A stretch of DNA of 64,000 bases from Sindora glabra. Taxonomy: Eukaryota; Streptophyta; Magnoliopsida; Fabales; Fabaceae. The stretch lies in assembly GCA_020226215.1 (NCBI GenBank), contig CM035225.1, forward strand, positions 10,055,868-10,119,867. The letters are read 5' to 3'. The translations under genes were made by a program, and so were the position numbers. Below the pieces are notes generated by a model. That model had not been told where the DNA came from. It did no database searches and saw only the letters and a list, made by a program, of their open reading frames with translations. Shown in pieces: positions 23,960-37,345 of the stretch (positions are counted from its first letter, which is position 1; each line of letters begins with the position of its first letter).

Positions 23960-25424
23960 TACCCGAGTTACAGATTCCACGCATGCTCTTTGACAGCATG
24001 GATACAAGAAGTCCTCTGAATTTCACGCCTTCTTTCCAGAGTTAGGGTATACTCACACAACTCCCAGTATATAATTGAATATGATGGTTGAACTCACTTT
24101 AGATGCATGACCAGTCAAGAACGAGGGTGACTTTGCAACATTGCTGATCAAACAAGGCGCTCCATATACACAAGAAGGCAATGAAACTCAAATGGTTACT
24201 ACATCAACCTCAGAAATTGTATGCTCTACAATGAACTAAACAATTCGGCCACCTAAAATCCAGGGGAAACAATAATGAGCAACAATCAATATTGACCAGC
24301 AAACTGAATATAAGATGTCATGATCACATTACAGTTAAGGTCTTCTACGAAAACAAGAAATAAACCATTAGTAAGTCTGACAACTAGCACATGGCAATAT
24401 AAAGGCAGGCAATGGTAATAAGACCTACCAGGAAACCAAAGAAAATGTCAAAAAGAATCTGCACAAGCTTCTGAATACATTAAAGTGGAAATATGCATTA
24501 CGTGAATGATATATCAAGGGAAAAATTGTGCGGGCTTTAACAAGTGAGAAGGATGGATTATTCAATCATGACAAGTATTACACAAATGTCAAGTCAAATG
24601 TCAAATAGGAGATTAAGTATCAAATCATATACATGATAAGAAACTTAGAGTCCATTGTTCCAGCAAAGCTCTTCAAATGATTAATAAGACCTAGAATTTT
24701 ATCCTTCGTCTCATCTAATAGTGCCTCCTATAAGTTATAGATTCATAGTACTGGTTAAAATAAATGAAAATAAACTACCAACTGAAATTATTATCAGCAA
24801 TTCAGCAACTTGATACACCATAAAGGCTCAATTACAGTCACAAAAGTACAAAAAAGATCCTCCCCCTTTTCTACCATCCAATCAAAGGCAAAAGACATAC
24901 TTATACTGAGTGCATTACCCCCTTGGCCTCTTCTAACCATTAACAACCTCTTAAACATAAATTCACACGCTGCGCAATAAATGAACAGCCAACAAGCTAA
25001 AGTTTCAAAAGAAAACAATAAAAATGGACTTGCTTTGCACGAAACCAGCTAGTAAAAAATCAGGGGATGCACATTGAGTCAATCATTCTCACTTTCTGCA
25101 GCTTTGAAATATCGCAAGAAAACAAAACTTGACGTTCATTTTGCCCCCAAAACTTTCCCAGCAAACAGATATAGATAAAACCCTCGACCAAATTTCAAAT
25201 CTAAACCTAAACCTCAAAAAAAAAAGTAAAAATAAAAAGCAAATTTACACATATGAGCATTCATAAATATCAACCCAAAACCAAAATAAACACTAATAAT
25301 GTTAAATGAAAGAAAAAGTAAAATCACAAGGAAGAAACCCTAACAACAAGAACCAAATGGATACAATATAGTAGCAGAATGGAGAAAGAAAACGAGTGAA
25401 AATTAGATCAATAGAGAGCTTACA
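23960..25424 (-). other. 5' UTR intron(s) of the 7TM gene
   Basis: Non-coding sequence between the first exon and the start codon. On the minus strand the upstream exon ends CTGCACT|GTAAGC near 25425, a good splice donor, and acceptor-like AG sites with pyrimidine-rich leads lie just upstream of 24000. A small middle exon near 24105-24157 (TTTGATCAG acceptor, AAA|GTGAGT donor) is possible. The exact acceptor was not determined. Confidence 0.5.
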
Positions 25425-25620
25425 GTGCAGAGAATCTTGATCTAGTGAAGCTGAAGACGAATCCAAAGGGCAGAGAATGAGATCAGCAGAAAAGTGAAAA
25501 CAAACCCTAATTCGCTCACAGAAACAGAGACAGAGAGAGGATGAGAGAGAGACAAGGACGAAGAAACAGAAGGAAGGGGGAGAGAAAGATAGAGCGTAGT
25601 TAGGGGAAATAGATGAGTGG
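25425..25620 (-). promoter_or_regulatory. 5' UTR exon and core promoter region of the 7TM gene
   Basis: Read on the minus strand this is a CT-rich leader (TCTCTC and CCCCCTTCC runs) without an ATG, typical of a plant 5' UTR, ending at the donor near 25425. The CT-rich tract probably marks the transcription start region. The block at 25620-25790 upstream is GC-richer than its surroundings and is probably the proximal promoter. Confidence 0.5.
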
Positions 25621-26390
25621 GACTTTGTTGGTGACAGCCTGTACCCAGCTGTGTCGTCCGAACCTGAGGCTTCGTGGATCAAGGGGCTGGTGCGGGTCGG
25701 AATCGAACCTACGTGTCATTGGAGTGGCGGCGTTTACGGTGGCTTTTTTTATTTCTATTGTTTTCTTTTCTAGTCTGGCTTCTCTCACCAGACTCTCAGG
25801 TTCTTTATCTGAATTTTTAATTACTTATTTTTTATCTAGTCAAAAATTGTATTAACAAATATTAAATATTGTTACCTTAATTCTGTATAATAAATATATA
25901 TAATTATGCTGAAAAGTTTAGATTGAAATATATGTGTTATTAATGTATAAATAATTTATATTTAATTATTTTAATACTTTCAATGATTTTGTTAAAAATT
26001 TAGTCCTGCCACTTAAATGGGCAGTATTCGTGTTTGCTTAATTAATTCAATATATATCTAAGTGGAGCTTTATTAAAAATGGTCTTATTATATTATTTTA
26101 ATTACTATATGATATATTAAAAATTAATAAAATAACTGAATAAAAATTTTATGATTTGATGTTTATCCAATTTAACTAAGGAAAATAATGGAATCATTCT
26201 TCAAGAAACTTTCTCATTTCTCAAAGACATTTTCTTCTTACATGAAGTAAGTTCTAAGAATATGTAGGACTCACCTTATGGGATGAAGTCTTTTGAAAGT
26301 TTCTTTGTGTATTTGGTATAATTGAATAGAATAAGAATAAGAATAAGAAATAGAATAAAAAATTGTTATTTGGCATCATACATCTCTCTT

Positions 26391-26730
26391 ATAATTCAAA
26401 ATTGTAATATATAGTGTATTTTCTATTCTAGCCATGGAATTAATGAAATAAATCAAAAAAATAAATTTTTGTTCATGTTATGACCTAATTCTAGAGTGTG
26501 TGATCAATGTAAGAAGTTGCCCTCAGCCTCATACTAGTTTATATAACTGAGCACCTCTCTTATGATTCAAAATTATGGTGTATAGTGTATTCTCTTGTTC
26601 CAATCATGAAATAGATGAAATAAATTTAAAAATAAAATTTTGTTTATGCCACAACCTAACCCCAAAGTGCATGACTGGCATAGGAAGTGGCACTTAACAA
26701 ACTCACACTAGCCTATTTAAATGGAATGCA
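26391..26730. repeat. ~171-bp imperfect tandem duplication
   Basis: The block starting CATCTCTCTTATAATTCAAA (26391) recurs as CACCTCTCTTATGATTCAAA (26562). Both copies continue through TATAGTGTATT and a GACCTAATT / AACCTAACC segment, ending near ACTAG(C/T)...TAT. Divergence is modest. The sequence looks like retroelement untranslated DNA but no coding part is present. Confidence 0.75.
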
Positions 26731-27829
26731 TTTAAATGAACATTATCTATGACACATTAATTTCTTATGGAAATATGTATTTCATAAAGATAAAAAAAAA
26801 GTGTAGGATGCAATTCCATTACATAATGAATAGGAATATATACTATTAATTGCTACAATTGTTTCATGATTCACCTCATCAACAAAATATTCAAATGGGT
26901 CCACTTTCCTTTCAACAAATAGTAGTTAAGAACCTAAAAGGAAGATTTCCTATAAAAAGAAGAAAAACAAAAACAAAATGAGTTTTCCATGAAAACTTAA
27001 TAAGTAAGTAAAATAATACAAGTTTTTTTAATAATAACTTCAAATTCAATAGACATCTTTTTAAATGAACCATACAAAGAGATGTAATAAATATCTATAC
27101 CTTTCCAAGGAAAAAGTAATTTAGGAACTATTTTACTTTCAAGTTCAATTGATGTTGTCTTATTTTCCTGTACAACTACACTTATAGAAACATTTATATC
27201 ACGGTCCATCATTTTGATATATCCAGCCATTCATTAACAATTTCACACATATTATATCGATATCAATGTACTTATTAATAAACAAACAATCTATTCTTCA
27301 ATTTACGAACAAGGATATGACAAACTCGTTTCACATAAATTAGTTCTCAATTAAATATGAATCCTCATATCTAAGTAAACTATAATAAATAAATAAATAA
27401 TATAAAATGTATTTATATTTTCTTATGACTTTTAATCAATTTTATCCCTTTACAAATTTAATCTTTCTTTTTTACTAATCTTATCCTTTTACAAATAATT
27501 TTCTAGATTTAGTATTATTTCATATTTCACATAATTCAATCTCCCCCAATTACATTTCATATTATATCATACTCCAATTAAGACTTCGATTATTAAAATT
27601 ATTCATAAACTTATCGAGAAAGTTCAATATCTCAAACTTCCATACCATACTTGCATTCAATATCTTTAAGTGCCATAGAATAAACATAATAGTATATGCA
27701 AGTCATTAACAAATATGTAACCATATCTACTTACTATACTCGTTATAAGCTCTATATATGTTAACATCATCCATCTACAATAATAATTCCTTAAAATACC
27801 ATAAAATAAATAAAATTGGACAAGCATGA

Positions 27830-28073
27830 GGGATACTCGAGCATATGCTTGAGTATAAGAGGCCAAAAGGAAATCCTAACCTTCATAATTAAGCATATAC
27901 TGGCATATGGGTGTCCAAAGGCGATTTTGGATATTATAATTAAGCATAGGAGGGATACTCGAGCATATGTTGGAGTATAAGAGGCCAAAAGGAAATCCTG
28001 ACCTTCATAATTAAGCATATACTTGCATATGGGTGTCCAAAGGCGATTTTGGATGTTATAATTAAGCATAATC
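27830..28073. repeat. Two-copy 122-bp tandem repeat
   Basis: Units at 27830-27951 and 27952-28073, nearly identical. Both begin GGGATACTCGAGCATATG and contain AAGAGGCCAAAAGGAAATCC and GGTGTCCAAAGGCGATTTTG. A decayed partial third unit follows (GGGTGTCTAAAGATAATTTT near 28079). The minus-strand open frame here is only a translation of the repeat. Confidence 0.92.
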
Positions 28074-28165
28074 AAGTATGGGTGTCTAAAGATAATTTTT
28101 AATGCTATACTTAAGTATATACTTGAGTTTAGGCATCTATAAAGCAGCTTTAAAGCTATACTTAC

Positions 28166-28213
28166 TTATTTACTCAAGCATTAGCCTAGTTATTTACTCA
28201 AGCATTAGCCTAG
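28166..28213. repeat. Exact 24-bp tandem duplication
   Basis: TTATTTACTCAAGCATTAGC plus CTAG occurs twice back to back, at 28166-28189 and 28190-28213, at the end of the degenerate array that starts at 27830. Confidence 0.9.
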
Positions 28214-29413
28214 AATTTTATAGAATAATGTGAAAACATTGTTTATATGATTAATTCTTCCCTAATCCAACACATATATAACATTATAACTCAAAGCCAA
28301 CAAAACCTCATCATCCATATATTAACCATAAATATTAAAAAAATATTTTTTATACATAATTAACACATTTAATCATCAAAATCCCTAACTCCTAACATTT
28401 TAACTTCAACAATTACCAAATCATACAAAATAAGTGGTTTAAGAAAATTGTCCATTTACATGGTATGAAGAAGATGAGAGAAAGTTAAAGGGGTGACTCA
28501 ATAACTCTATTCAACACAAGATCGCATAAAACTTAGTTGGTATGCTCAAGTCCCTAATTTCTTCCCTTTTCACAACTAAAGCTTAAGAAATCTTCATCTT
28601 AAAGCTTGAATATAAAAGGTTTGCCTTAGTTGTCCAAGAATTATAGAAGATTAGAGTATTTGATGCTTAATCTAATTAGAAACTTAAGGAGATAAAGTTA
28701 ATGTAGAGAAGAAAGAAAAATTCAATGGTTTTCTTAATGGAAGAAATAGGTTCTAAAGTTTAAGTGGAAGCTATAAGGTGTTAGACATTTTGAGGGCATT
28801 TTGATAATTTTGAAGGATTTTAAAGGCAATTTAATAACAAATAGTCCATAAATTTTCTTTGTAAATGACTACTCCATTCTAATTTTCCACAAATCTTAAA
28901 CTAATTAAGTTCCTTGTATTCTTACCATAAAATTCTATTACTCAATAAGAAAATTCTCCCCCAAACACAATTATCATGATTAAATAATTATTTACTACAC
29001 GAAATAGTCAATAAATTCTTAATTCAATAAAGGATGTAACAATTCAATGAAATCTTATTGGAATTGTTTAATTCATGCAAATATGCATAGAATTATGGAA
29101 TCCCCACTTTATACTAAATGTGATGGAAATAATCTTTTTATATCCTTATCTCTTATATTTTTCATATATTCAAATAATACTCTTTATTGAAAATAATAAA
29201 ATTGCATTAATTTTTATAATAAGATTTTTTATACTTTATAAAAAAATATTTAAATTTAGTATAGTAGAAATATCATGCATATATTGTAAAAAATTTGTTA
29301 ATTATAAATACAAGAATAAAATTTAAAATATGAAATTTTTTATTATTGATTATATGATATGTTTTTATTATATTAAATTATTTACTAAGAGATGCATTAT
29401 ATTTGTTATAATG

Positions 29414-29414
29414 A

Positions 29415-29477
<63 letters not shown>
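29414..29477. repeat. (ATT)n microsatellite
   Basis: About 20 perfect ATT units. Read in frame they give a poly-Leu run, which makes a spurious open frame of 66 codons. Confidence 0.95.
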
Positions 29478-29479
<2 letters not shown>

Positions 29480-31479
29480 ACACATTCTTCATTCTATTCT
29501 TATATTATTTTAGGTTTATGTTGTATTTAATGCAACGAGATAGTTTATAACTATTGATTTAGTCAATAAATTATCAATTAACTTTTAGAGATATTTAGTA
29601 TACTAATTTATTAAAAAAATAAATTCATATTTAATTAGTTGCTCTAGGTAACTTACACTTTCTTTTCATATTTATCCTTTTTTAATTAATTAACAATATA
29701 TACCCTTAATTATATTCTAAGTAATTATATTTTTATTTTAAATAGTAAATAAATAAATAATAAGTACATAAATATGTAATGGTGAAATTATAATTAATTA
29801 GATTTTAGGTGATTAAATTTTTATTTTAAATATATTAATTGTATCAATGTAACTTAATCATAAAATAGATATAAATTAATTTAATTTATATATCTATTTA
29901 TATTAATATATTTTTATGTCATTTTACATTTTTTAGTTAATTTAATAACTAATTTTCCTAAACACTTATAATGTAATCAACAAGTTTACCAATTATCATT
30001 ATAAACTATTTATCAACTACTTATATTGAACATAACCTTGAATACAATTTTGGTCTCTCTAATATTTAAAGAGATCATATTCAGTCCCCCTTATAAGTAA
30101 TACTCTAATTTAGTCCCCTTTAAAATATAAATTAAGCTAAATTAGGTTTAATTGTTAATTTTTGTCAAATTTAAGAAAAAAAAGTCAAAGTTGATATTAA
30201 AATCTTTAATAGGACTCCAAGGATCAATTTCTATTCTTTCTTACATTCATATTCCATGGAGATAGAATTCATATTTTAATTCATATTTTTTTTAGTAATT
30301 GAAAAGGATAAATTATTGATAAATTAAAGGAGTTCATAATTATTGAGAGAAAAATATTAGTTCAACTAACCTTATTATGTTAAAAAAATGTGAAATTACA
30401 CAACTCATCTAATATGTAAAAATATCTTGATTCAGTCATTAACATCACAACATCAACTAATTTTCTTTCAAATAATTATAAATTTAGAGCCTTATTGGAA
30501 TTTTGTTTGTCTATTAGAATTTTTGAACATCAATTTAGCTAAAATTATTAATAAAGATCAACTATGGTTCAATTTATATATTAAACAAACCAAAATGGAA
30601 TATTTCATTTAAAGGGACCAAATATGGTTATTTTAAATATTAGGGATATCAAAATAATATTTAAAGCTCATTTTTATATACCAAAAATAAAAAAGAAATG
30701 AAATTTCTATTACATTCTTGATTATATCAAATATAATTATCAAATGATCATTTTATAATATTCACATTCTCTTTTCTATTTCCTTTCTATTCTATCATAC
30801 CAATTATAATATTTGTGTATGTCTAGTATGAAGTGGAATGGAATGTGAATATAAAAGAGATAAAACAAAATGTCTATTTTACAAGCTTTATGAAATGAGA
30901 ATTTTCATTTCCTAAAAAACAAGCATTCCATCAAGCATCAAATGATAGAAACTTTTTTCTATAAAAAAATAATAGAATGAATAATTTTATTATTTATCAA
31001 ATGACTTTTTTTACACCTAGTAACAGAGCTATATGTTTCAATGTGGTTTTGCACCCTTACTAACTTTTTTAAGGTCCTAGATATAATTATATGTAATATT
31101 TAAAATACTCCATAAATTTTCAAATTTTACTCCACTCAAATATTAGAACACTTTCACCCCATTGATCTTTGGCTTTGGCTCCACCACTGTTTATACTCAT
31201 ATTCACCATATTTTTAATATATTTTAATGTTATCTCTTATTAATAAATAATAAAATAATATTAATTTTGGATTTTTTCAATATTCTTTTATTAAAATGTT
31301 GCAAAATTATATTTTTAACAATAAAACTTAATATAGAATATTTTTGTGTTCTTCATAAAAAATTTAACATAAAAAACTAACATAGTAAAATTTTTATACT
31401 TTTATTAAATAAAAAATTCACTAATTATAATTTTTATAATAAAATTTGAAATATAACAATTTTTATTATTGAACATATC

Positions 31480-32480
31480 GTACATTTTTGTTATACTTTA
31501 ATAATATATTTATTATTTTTATGATAATGATATTATTGTTATTAATTACACCCTCTTTATTACATTTCTACATTATTTTGATTTACCAATCATAATTATT
31601 GAATTACCATTTTATTCAGATTCTCATTTTATTGTGCCAAATGTTTCATGAGTGTATTTTTGGTATAATAAGATGGAATATAATGAAATAAGAATGAAAA
31701 AGAAAATAGAAAAATTTTTTTTTGATAAATATTATGGAATAGGATAGGTCATTCTCTAATAGCTATTTTACAACACTTATCTCTCATACTTTTTATACAT
31801 TTCAAAATTATCCTCTATTAATGAATGATAAATAAATATCAATTTTTAATATTTTTATTAAAATATTTTATAAGTTATATTTTAAATACTAAATTTTAAA
31901 ATAAATTTTCTAAATTTTTAAAAAAATGATTTAATATAAAAATTTTGTAAATTAAAATTTTCATACTTTTAGTATGAATCTTTTATTAATTTTAATATTG
32001 ATAATAAAATTTAGAACACAATAAATTTTTATTATTATTGGTCATATTATACAGTTTAATAATATTAAATTATTTAATAAATGTTCATCATTTTTGCACA
32101 AAGTATATTATTATCATTAATTACTTCTCCTCCATTTCATTTTCACATTATTTTAACGTACTAATTATAAAAATGAAATAAAATATTCAATTAATTTCTT
32201 AGAATACCAAATATAATTATAAAATAAAATGTGATCATTCTATTCTCATTCTTTTTCTCTTTCTTATTCAATTGTATCATATCAAACACACAAACACAAT
32301 ACTAGTATGAATTTGGTAAAATGAAATGAAATGAGTAAAAATTTTGTTTGGTAAATATTATAAAATAGAAATGTCCATTCCTAAGCAATGGTGGTGTCAT
32401 CAAATAATAAAAATTTCATTTTATATAAGAAAAATAATAAAATAAATTATTCTATTATTTATGAAATAATTTTTTCATGA
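31480..32480. repeat. Dispersed or tandem AT-rich repeat family
   Basis: Related blocks occur near 29330-29520, 31480-31640 and 32040-32300. They share a TATATTATTNTTATTAATTA core, then CATTNNACATTATTTTNNNTT, then a segment of ATGAAAT(G/A) repeats (31650-31720 and 32310-32340). The spacing between the last two is about 560-650 bp, so this may be a diverged tandem array of a MITE-like element. Boundaries are approximate. Confidence 0.5.
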
Positions 32481-35400
32481 ACCTCATTTCTTATGCGTTT
32501 CCTATATATTACCTTTTATTATAAAATAAGTAGTAATCAAGTAAATACCAAAGCAAAGAAATGGCATTGGCAGTCAATACTTTTGATAAAGCCGATATTT
32601 TGTTTGTCAACCACGATATAACATACAAGATTAACAAATAAGCTCTTAATATGGTTAGAGAAAGTTATTGATGAAAAGTTCATCAAAACTTAGATGGGAT
32701 GGTCCGGTTAGGCGGGCTGCCGTATTTTGTGAGTTATTAATATGGAAGTTCTAATTCGGTCTTTTTTTTTTTTGAATAAATGGATTTTTTTGTAATTTTT
32801 TATTTTAAAATACTTACATTGATAAAATATTTTAAAATTATTCTAAAATATTATATATCCCTCTGTATATATGTTATAACATATTTAAATTTTATATATA
32901 ATCTAACAAAAATATTATGCATACATAACATAAGTTAAAAAATGTTTACAAAATTAAAGTACTATTTAAAAGTAATTCATAATACAATTCTATAGGATTA
33001 AAAGTGAGAGAGGGGAATTGGATTTTATACGAACTGGGAATTGGATTTATATAAGAACTAAAAAATATATTATGAAAATTAATCGAATTTATTCACAAGT
33101 CAGTTTACGCAAATTGCAAGTCACACTAATCAAATCAAATTTGACCCACATTTATCAAATTTAGAAGCCCAAATCTATGAAAATTTGTGGATAAATGGAT
33201 TGGCTTATAATCCATGAATTAAATTGACAAATTTAAAATTGATATTTTTTTTTATTTATATTTGATATTCTTAGAGTTAGGACCTAAACACCTGAATTTA
33301 AGAACTAGTTGTTATCTTCATTAGAGGACAAATTCTTAAATGCTTCAATTGTAACATATTTCTTTAGTTTCACTTAATAACGGAAAAATAATTATGAATT
33401 TATATGAGATCCAGATGCATTAAAAATATATTTTTTAAAATTTAAAAATATTAGAAAATATAAAAATTGATAATTGATTTTAATTTATCAAATCAATTAA
33501 GGATATGTATTACAATAGAAAAATACAGTAACTTCTTATAGAAAGAGTGCTACACGTTACTTCCGAATCAGCCAAACAAATCTTCACCCCTCTAACGCAA
33601 TTTCTCTTTGTAGACCTCTTATTTTCTTTAATCTTATTTCTCGATCTTCATCAGTAAATCTTCACTTTCAGAGTATGAGAAAAATTTTATAATTTCTTTA
33701 AGTCAAAATTATATATATATATATTTATGGATGTGTGTGTGTATTTTTATATTTGATTGTTTTACTTACCGGAAGTTAAGCGTGAGTGTGAGTGATACAC
33801 TTGTGAAAACTTTGTAAATCGGAATCGTGTAGGTTAGAGAAATCTTCAAATTGCCAGTAGGATTATATGAATTCTTAAAAGATCACGCAAGAATAATTAT
33901 ATGAATCCTTAAAAGATCAACCTAATATGTTTATATCTATTTTATTTTCAAAAAAATACATTTACCTCCGTTCTTTTTAAAAATGAGAGGAGTTGGTGTG
34001 TATGTCTAAAACAAAAGTAAAAGGTTATTAGTGCATATATGAAATGGAAAGTTAATATATATTTTAAAAATAATATAGGTGTGAATGCAATTGCACTAAA
34101 CTTAAAAAAAAATATATATATAATTTTCCTTTTGATCTTTATATATCAATACTATCATTGTTTTTTCATATTTTTTTACTTTTATGCACTTAATTACTTA
34201 TTCTTATCAGTTATATATTCTTTTATAAATAGAAAAATTTTAAGGTGTTTTATTTTATTCAATAACTTAAATTTTGTGATATTGTCATGAGTTTCAAACT
34301 CTTAAAAATACCATAACAATCACCTTAAAAATAATATATGAAAAGGTTTTTAAAATTTATATTTATGTTTTTAGACAGCATTGCACCCTTTTCTAAGGTA
34401 CTTGTACTATCAGTTTCAGAACTTCACATGGTTTTGAAAGTGTCGTAGATAACAACAAGGCGTGAATATGTAAGAAATGATTCAGAGTTTTATATATGGA
34501 AAAAAAATCAAGAAAAGAAAAATGGATACTAAAAGATAACATTGACTCTATCCAAACTCGAATCTTAGATAACTATGTGAAAAGGGAAGATGCAAATCAT
34601 GCATGAAGTCAAAATTCATGTGCTTCTTCCAATAAGACAAATTTTCCATTTGAAATTTCTAGATCTCAATTGCTCAAAAAAAAAAAAAAAAAAACAACCT
34701 TAGCAGCCAAGCATGTGTTTTTTCAGCTGTACATAAAAGACAACTTGTACCAAATAGAACAACAGATCAAAGTATGCAACTACAAAAGGTCTACAAAACA
34801 CATTAAGAAGACACAACAAGACTGAATTTGGTCCAAGAAGAGATATTTTATTCTAATGGTGGATTAATCTGGAATGACAAGTATTTATCTAGAGGTTATC
34901 TCACACATTAATCGCATGATTCTTAGTTATTCTTTTATTTTTATTTATTTATCATTTTTTTAAGAAGAAAGGGTAGCCAAGTCAAAACTGCACATTAATG
35001 GAAGTATAATATACACTTCTTCTATTTATTATTTATGCAGAAAATACTAGTCGAGTTTTCGTTAAAGAAAAAAATCTTGTATAGAATTAGTTTTGCAAGA
35101 GTCTTCAATATTTTTGGGTCAGGATACTCTACACCAACAGTGAAAATCTTAGCAATTCTTGGAGAAAAATCTCATTTTATGATTGCACAACACATATGGA
35201 CATGGAACCCACGCTCAATATATGGTAATTCATAACTGGGATTAATATTTTTCAATTTCTTATATTATGATTTTATTTTACAAATTTTCAAAACGAAGAC
35301 AATTTATATATATATATCAGAGAAATCTGTAATTTCTACAAAAGATCCAACAATTATGTGTTTCTTTCTCTCAAATCTATACTCAAAATAAGTCGAGGAG

Positions 35401-35568
35401 ATTTATTTATTTATTTATTTATTGGTTCCAGGAGATTTAAATTATGGTAATTCATATGCAACCTAACTTGCAGTGATTAATGGAAAAGATATTTTTTTTC
35501 TCATTAATGTTAAAGATATCAAATTAGTGTTTACAGGATGAGAAATAAAAAAAGCGGGGAAGACTACA

Positions 35569-35666
35569 GTGCCCTGGGGGTTTTTAAACCCTGGGTATGT
35601 GTCACAATCTCATTCAATGGATGAGATTGTGCCACACCACCCAGAATTTCGAAACCCCTGGGGCAC
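35569..35666. repeat. GC-rich 98-bp hairpin (compact inverted repeat)
   Basis: The left arm (GTGCCCTGGGGGTTTTTAAA at 35569) pairs with the right arm, whose reverse complement starts GTGCCCCAGGGGTTTCGAAA. The inner parts also pair (CACAATCTCATTCA against TGGATGAGATTGTG), leaving almost no loop. The two arms of about 48 nt are mostly complementary. The element is GC-rich in a very AT-rich setting, so it stands out as an insertion or a functional fold. No target-site duplication is clear. Confidence 0.85.
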
Positions 35667-36644
35667 CTTAGAATTCCCCAAAAAAAGTTTATCTCCTTGG
35701 GTTGGGCGCACGCTTGTTTCCCAAGCCCAATGTTTGGACCCAAAATAGTCATGTTGCAACTACAAAGCTTAAAAAAATAAAAGGTGAATAAAATAAGAGA
35801 TAGAAAAATACGCAAACCTCACACTTTTTTCTATTATACATTGAATCCAAACAAGTAATTGGAAAATCACACTTGCAAAAGTTCCAAGGAGAAGAAGCTA
35901 CTTTACTAACCTGGATGGCTGTTTTGTCGTCTTCTAAACGGAAAGCAGAGCATTTTTCTATTATATTACTTAAACTATTTATATTTATATTTTATAGGAT
36001 TATTATTATTTATTTATTAATAATAGAAGTGTCCCTTGATGCATACTGCGTTCAAACTTGGAACGTGAAAAAGGAACAAAACCTTTGAAATAATATTAAT
36101 CGTCACTGTATTATTAAAAATATCGATTTAATATCATTATTATTAATTATAACTAAAAAATAAATATAATAATTAATATTTTATTTATAAGTATATTAAT
36201 TATTATGTTATTACATTTTATAATAATTATTAATTCCTTTCTTTGTACACAACGCTAAAACAAAAAAGAAAAAAAGAGTATAATAAAAAAAGTAAGTTTA
36301 TATTTGATATTTGATCTTGTCAAGGTCTTTAATAATGCACTCTAGTATTTGCTATCTATTTTAATATTTCAATTTACAAGTGAAGTAAGAGACAGTTAAT
36401 TATAACAAAAATAGTCGAGAGGTTTTGCTTCAAGTTGTATTAAAATTTTGTATTTTTTATTGTATACAAGATTTAATCCTTAATATTTATATATGTGCAT
36501 TTAGTAATTTAATTATTCATATTATTATTAAAAAATTATAATAAAAATAAATAATTGAAATTGTTAATGTTTGTTATAAAATTTGAACACATAATAAATA
36601 AGAAACATAATAAATAAGAATGAGTTTAGGATGTGATTGCTTTA

Positions 36645-36785
36645 ACTCTTTTTATTCTCATTTTCATTAAAAATAGAAAACTTGTAGGACAATGTATTTG
36701 GATAACTTTTAACATTTTAATTTTCTAGAAGATGTAATCCTATTTCCAAAAATTTAGGAAATAACAAAAGATATTATCTATATTT
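36645..36785. repeat. Dispersed repeat, copy A (partner at 41985-42140)
   Basis: Shares with 41985-42140 the order TTCTCATTTTCATT, GTAGAAAACTT-type motif, TTTGGATAACTTT, AACATTTTAATTTTCTAGAA and ATCCTATTT, all in the same orientation. Probably termini of one MITE-like family. Confidence 0.6.
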
Positions 36786-37179
36786 ATTTGTCAAGAAAGA
36801 ATAAAGCAAAAAACTTGCAAGGTCTTTAACAATCTACCCTAACATTTGTAATTTATTTTAACATTACATCCTAGAAAGAAAAGGAAATGCAATTAGTTAC
36901 AATAAAAGTAATATAATTAAAACTATTAATATTAGTTATAAAATTTTGAGACATAATAAATAAAAATGAGAGTGTTACACCTCTTTAGGATTTCTAAATT
37001 TCAACATATAAATTGAATAAATAGTTAATTATGATAATAAAAATTAGAATAAATTTTTATATGGAATGGATAAATCAGGATGAGGAAATATGAATAACAT
37101 ATTAGGGTCTATTAGGTTCAGCGGAAAATAAAATTTTTAAAAAATATTTTGTTAAGAAAACATATTTCTAAAAAATAAA

Positions 37180-37345
37180 ATAATTTTTCATTATTTGGTG
37201 CATAAAGAAAAATATTTTCTAATGTTTGGTATACAAAGAAAATATATTTCTAGAAAATGAATTGATTTTCCATTATTTGGTGCATAAAGAAAAACATTTT
37301 CTGGTGTTTGTTGTACAAAGAAAACATATACTTATAAGAAAACAT
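37180..37345. repeat. ~82-bp tandem repeat, two copies
   Basis: TTATTTGGTGCATAAAGAAA begins at 37191 and at 37273. Each is followed by AATATTTTCT or ACATTTTCT and a GTTTGGTATACAAAGAAAA-type block. A shorter, more diverged unit precedes them. Confidence 0.75.

Noticed and set aside
25685..25710. GGAATCGAACC, resembling a tRNA T-arm (B box) on the minus strand
   Set aside because: No matching acceptor stem, D-arm or anticodon arm can be formed in the upstream 70 bases on the minus strand.
27666..28075. Two open frames with apparent internal peptide repeats
   Set aside because: They read through the 122-bp tandem repeat; no start context, no known domain.
29330..29530. 66-codon open frame with a long Leu run
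   Set aside because: It is a translation of the ATT microsatellite with AT-rich flanks.
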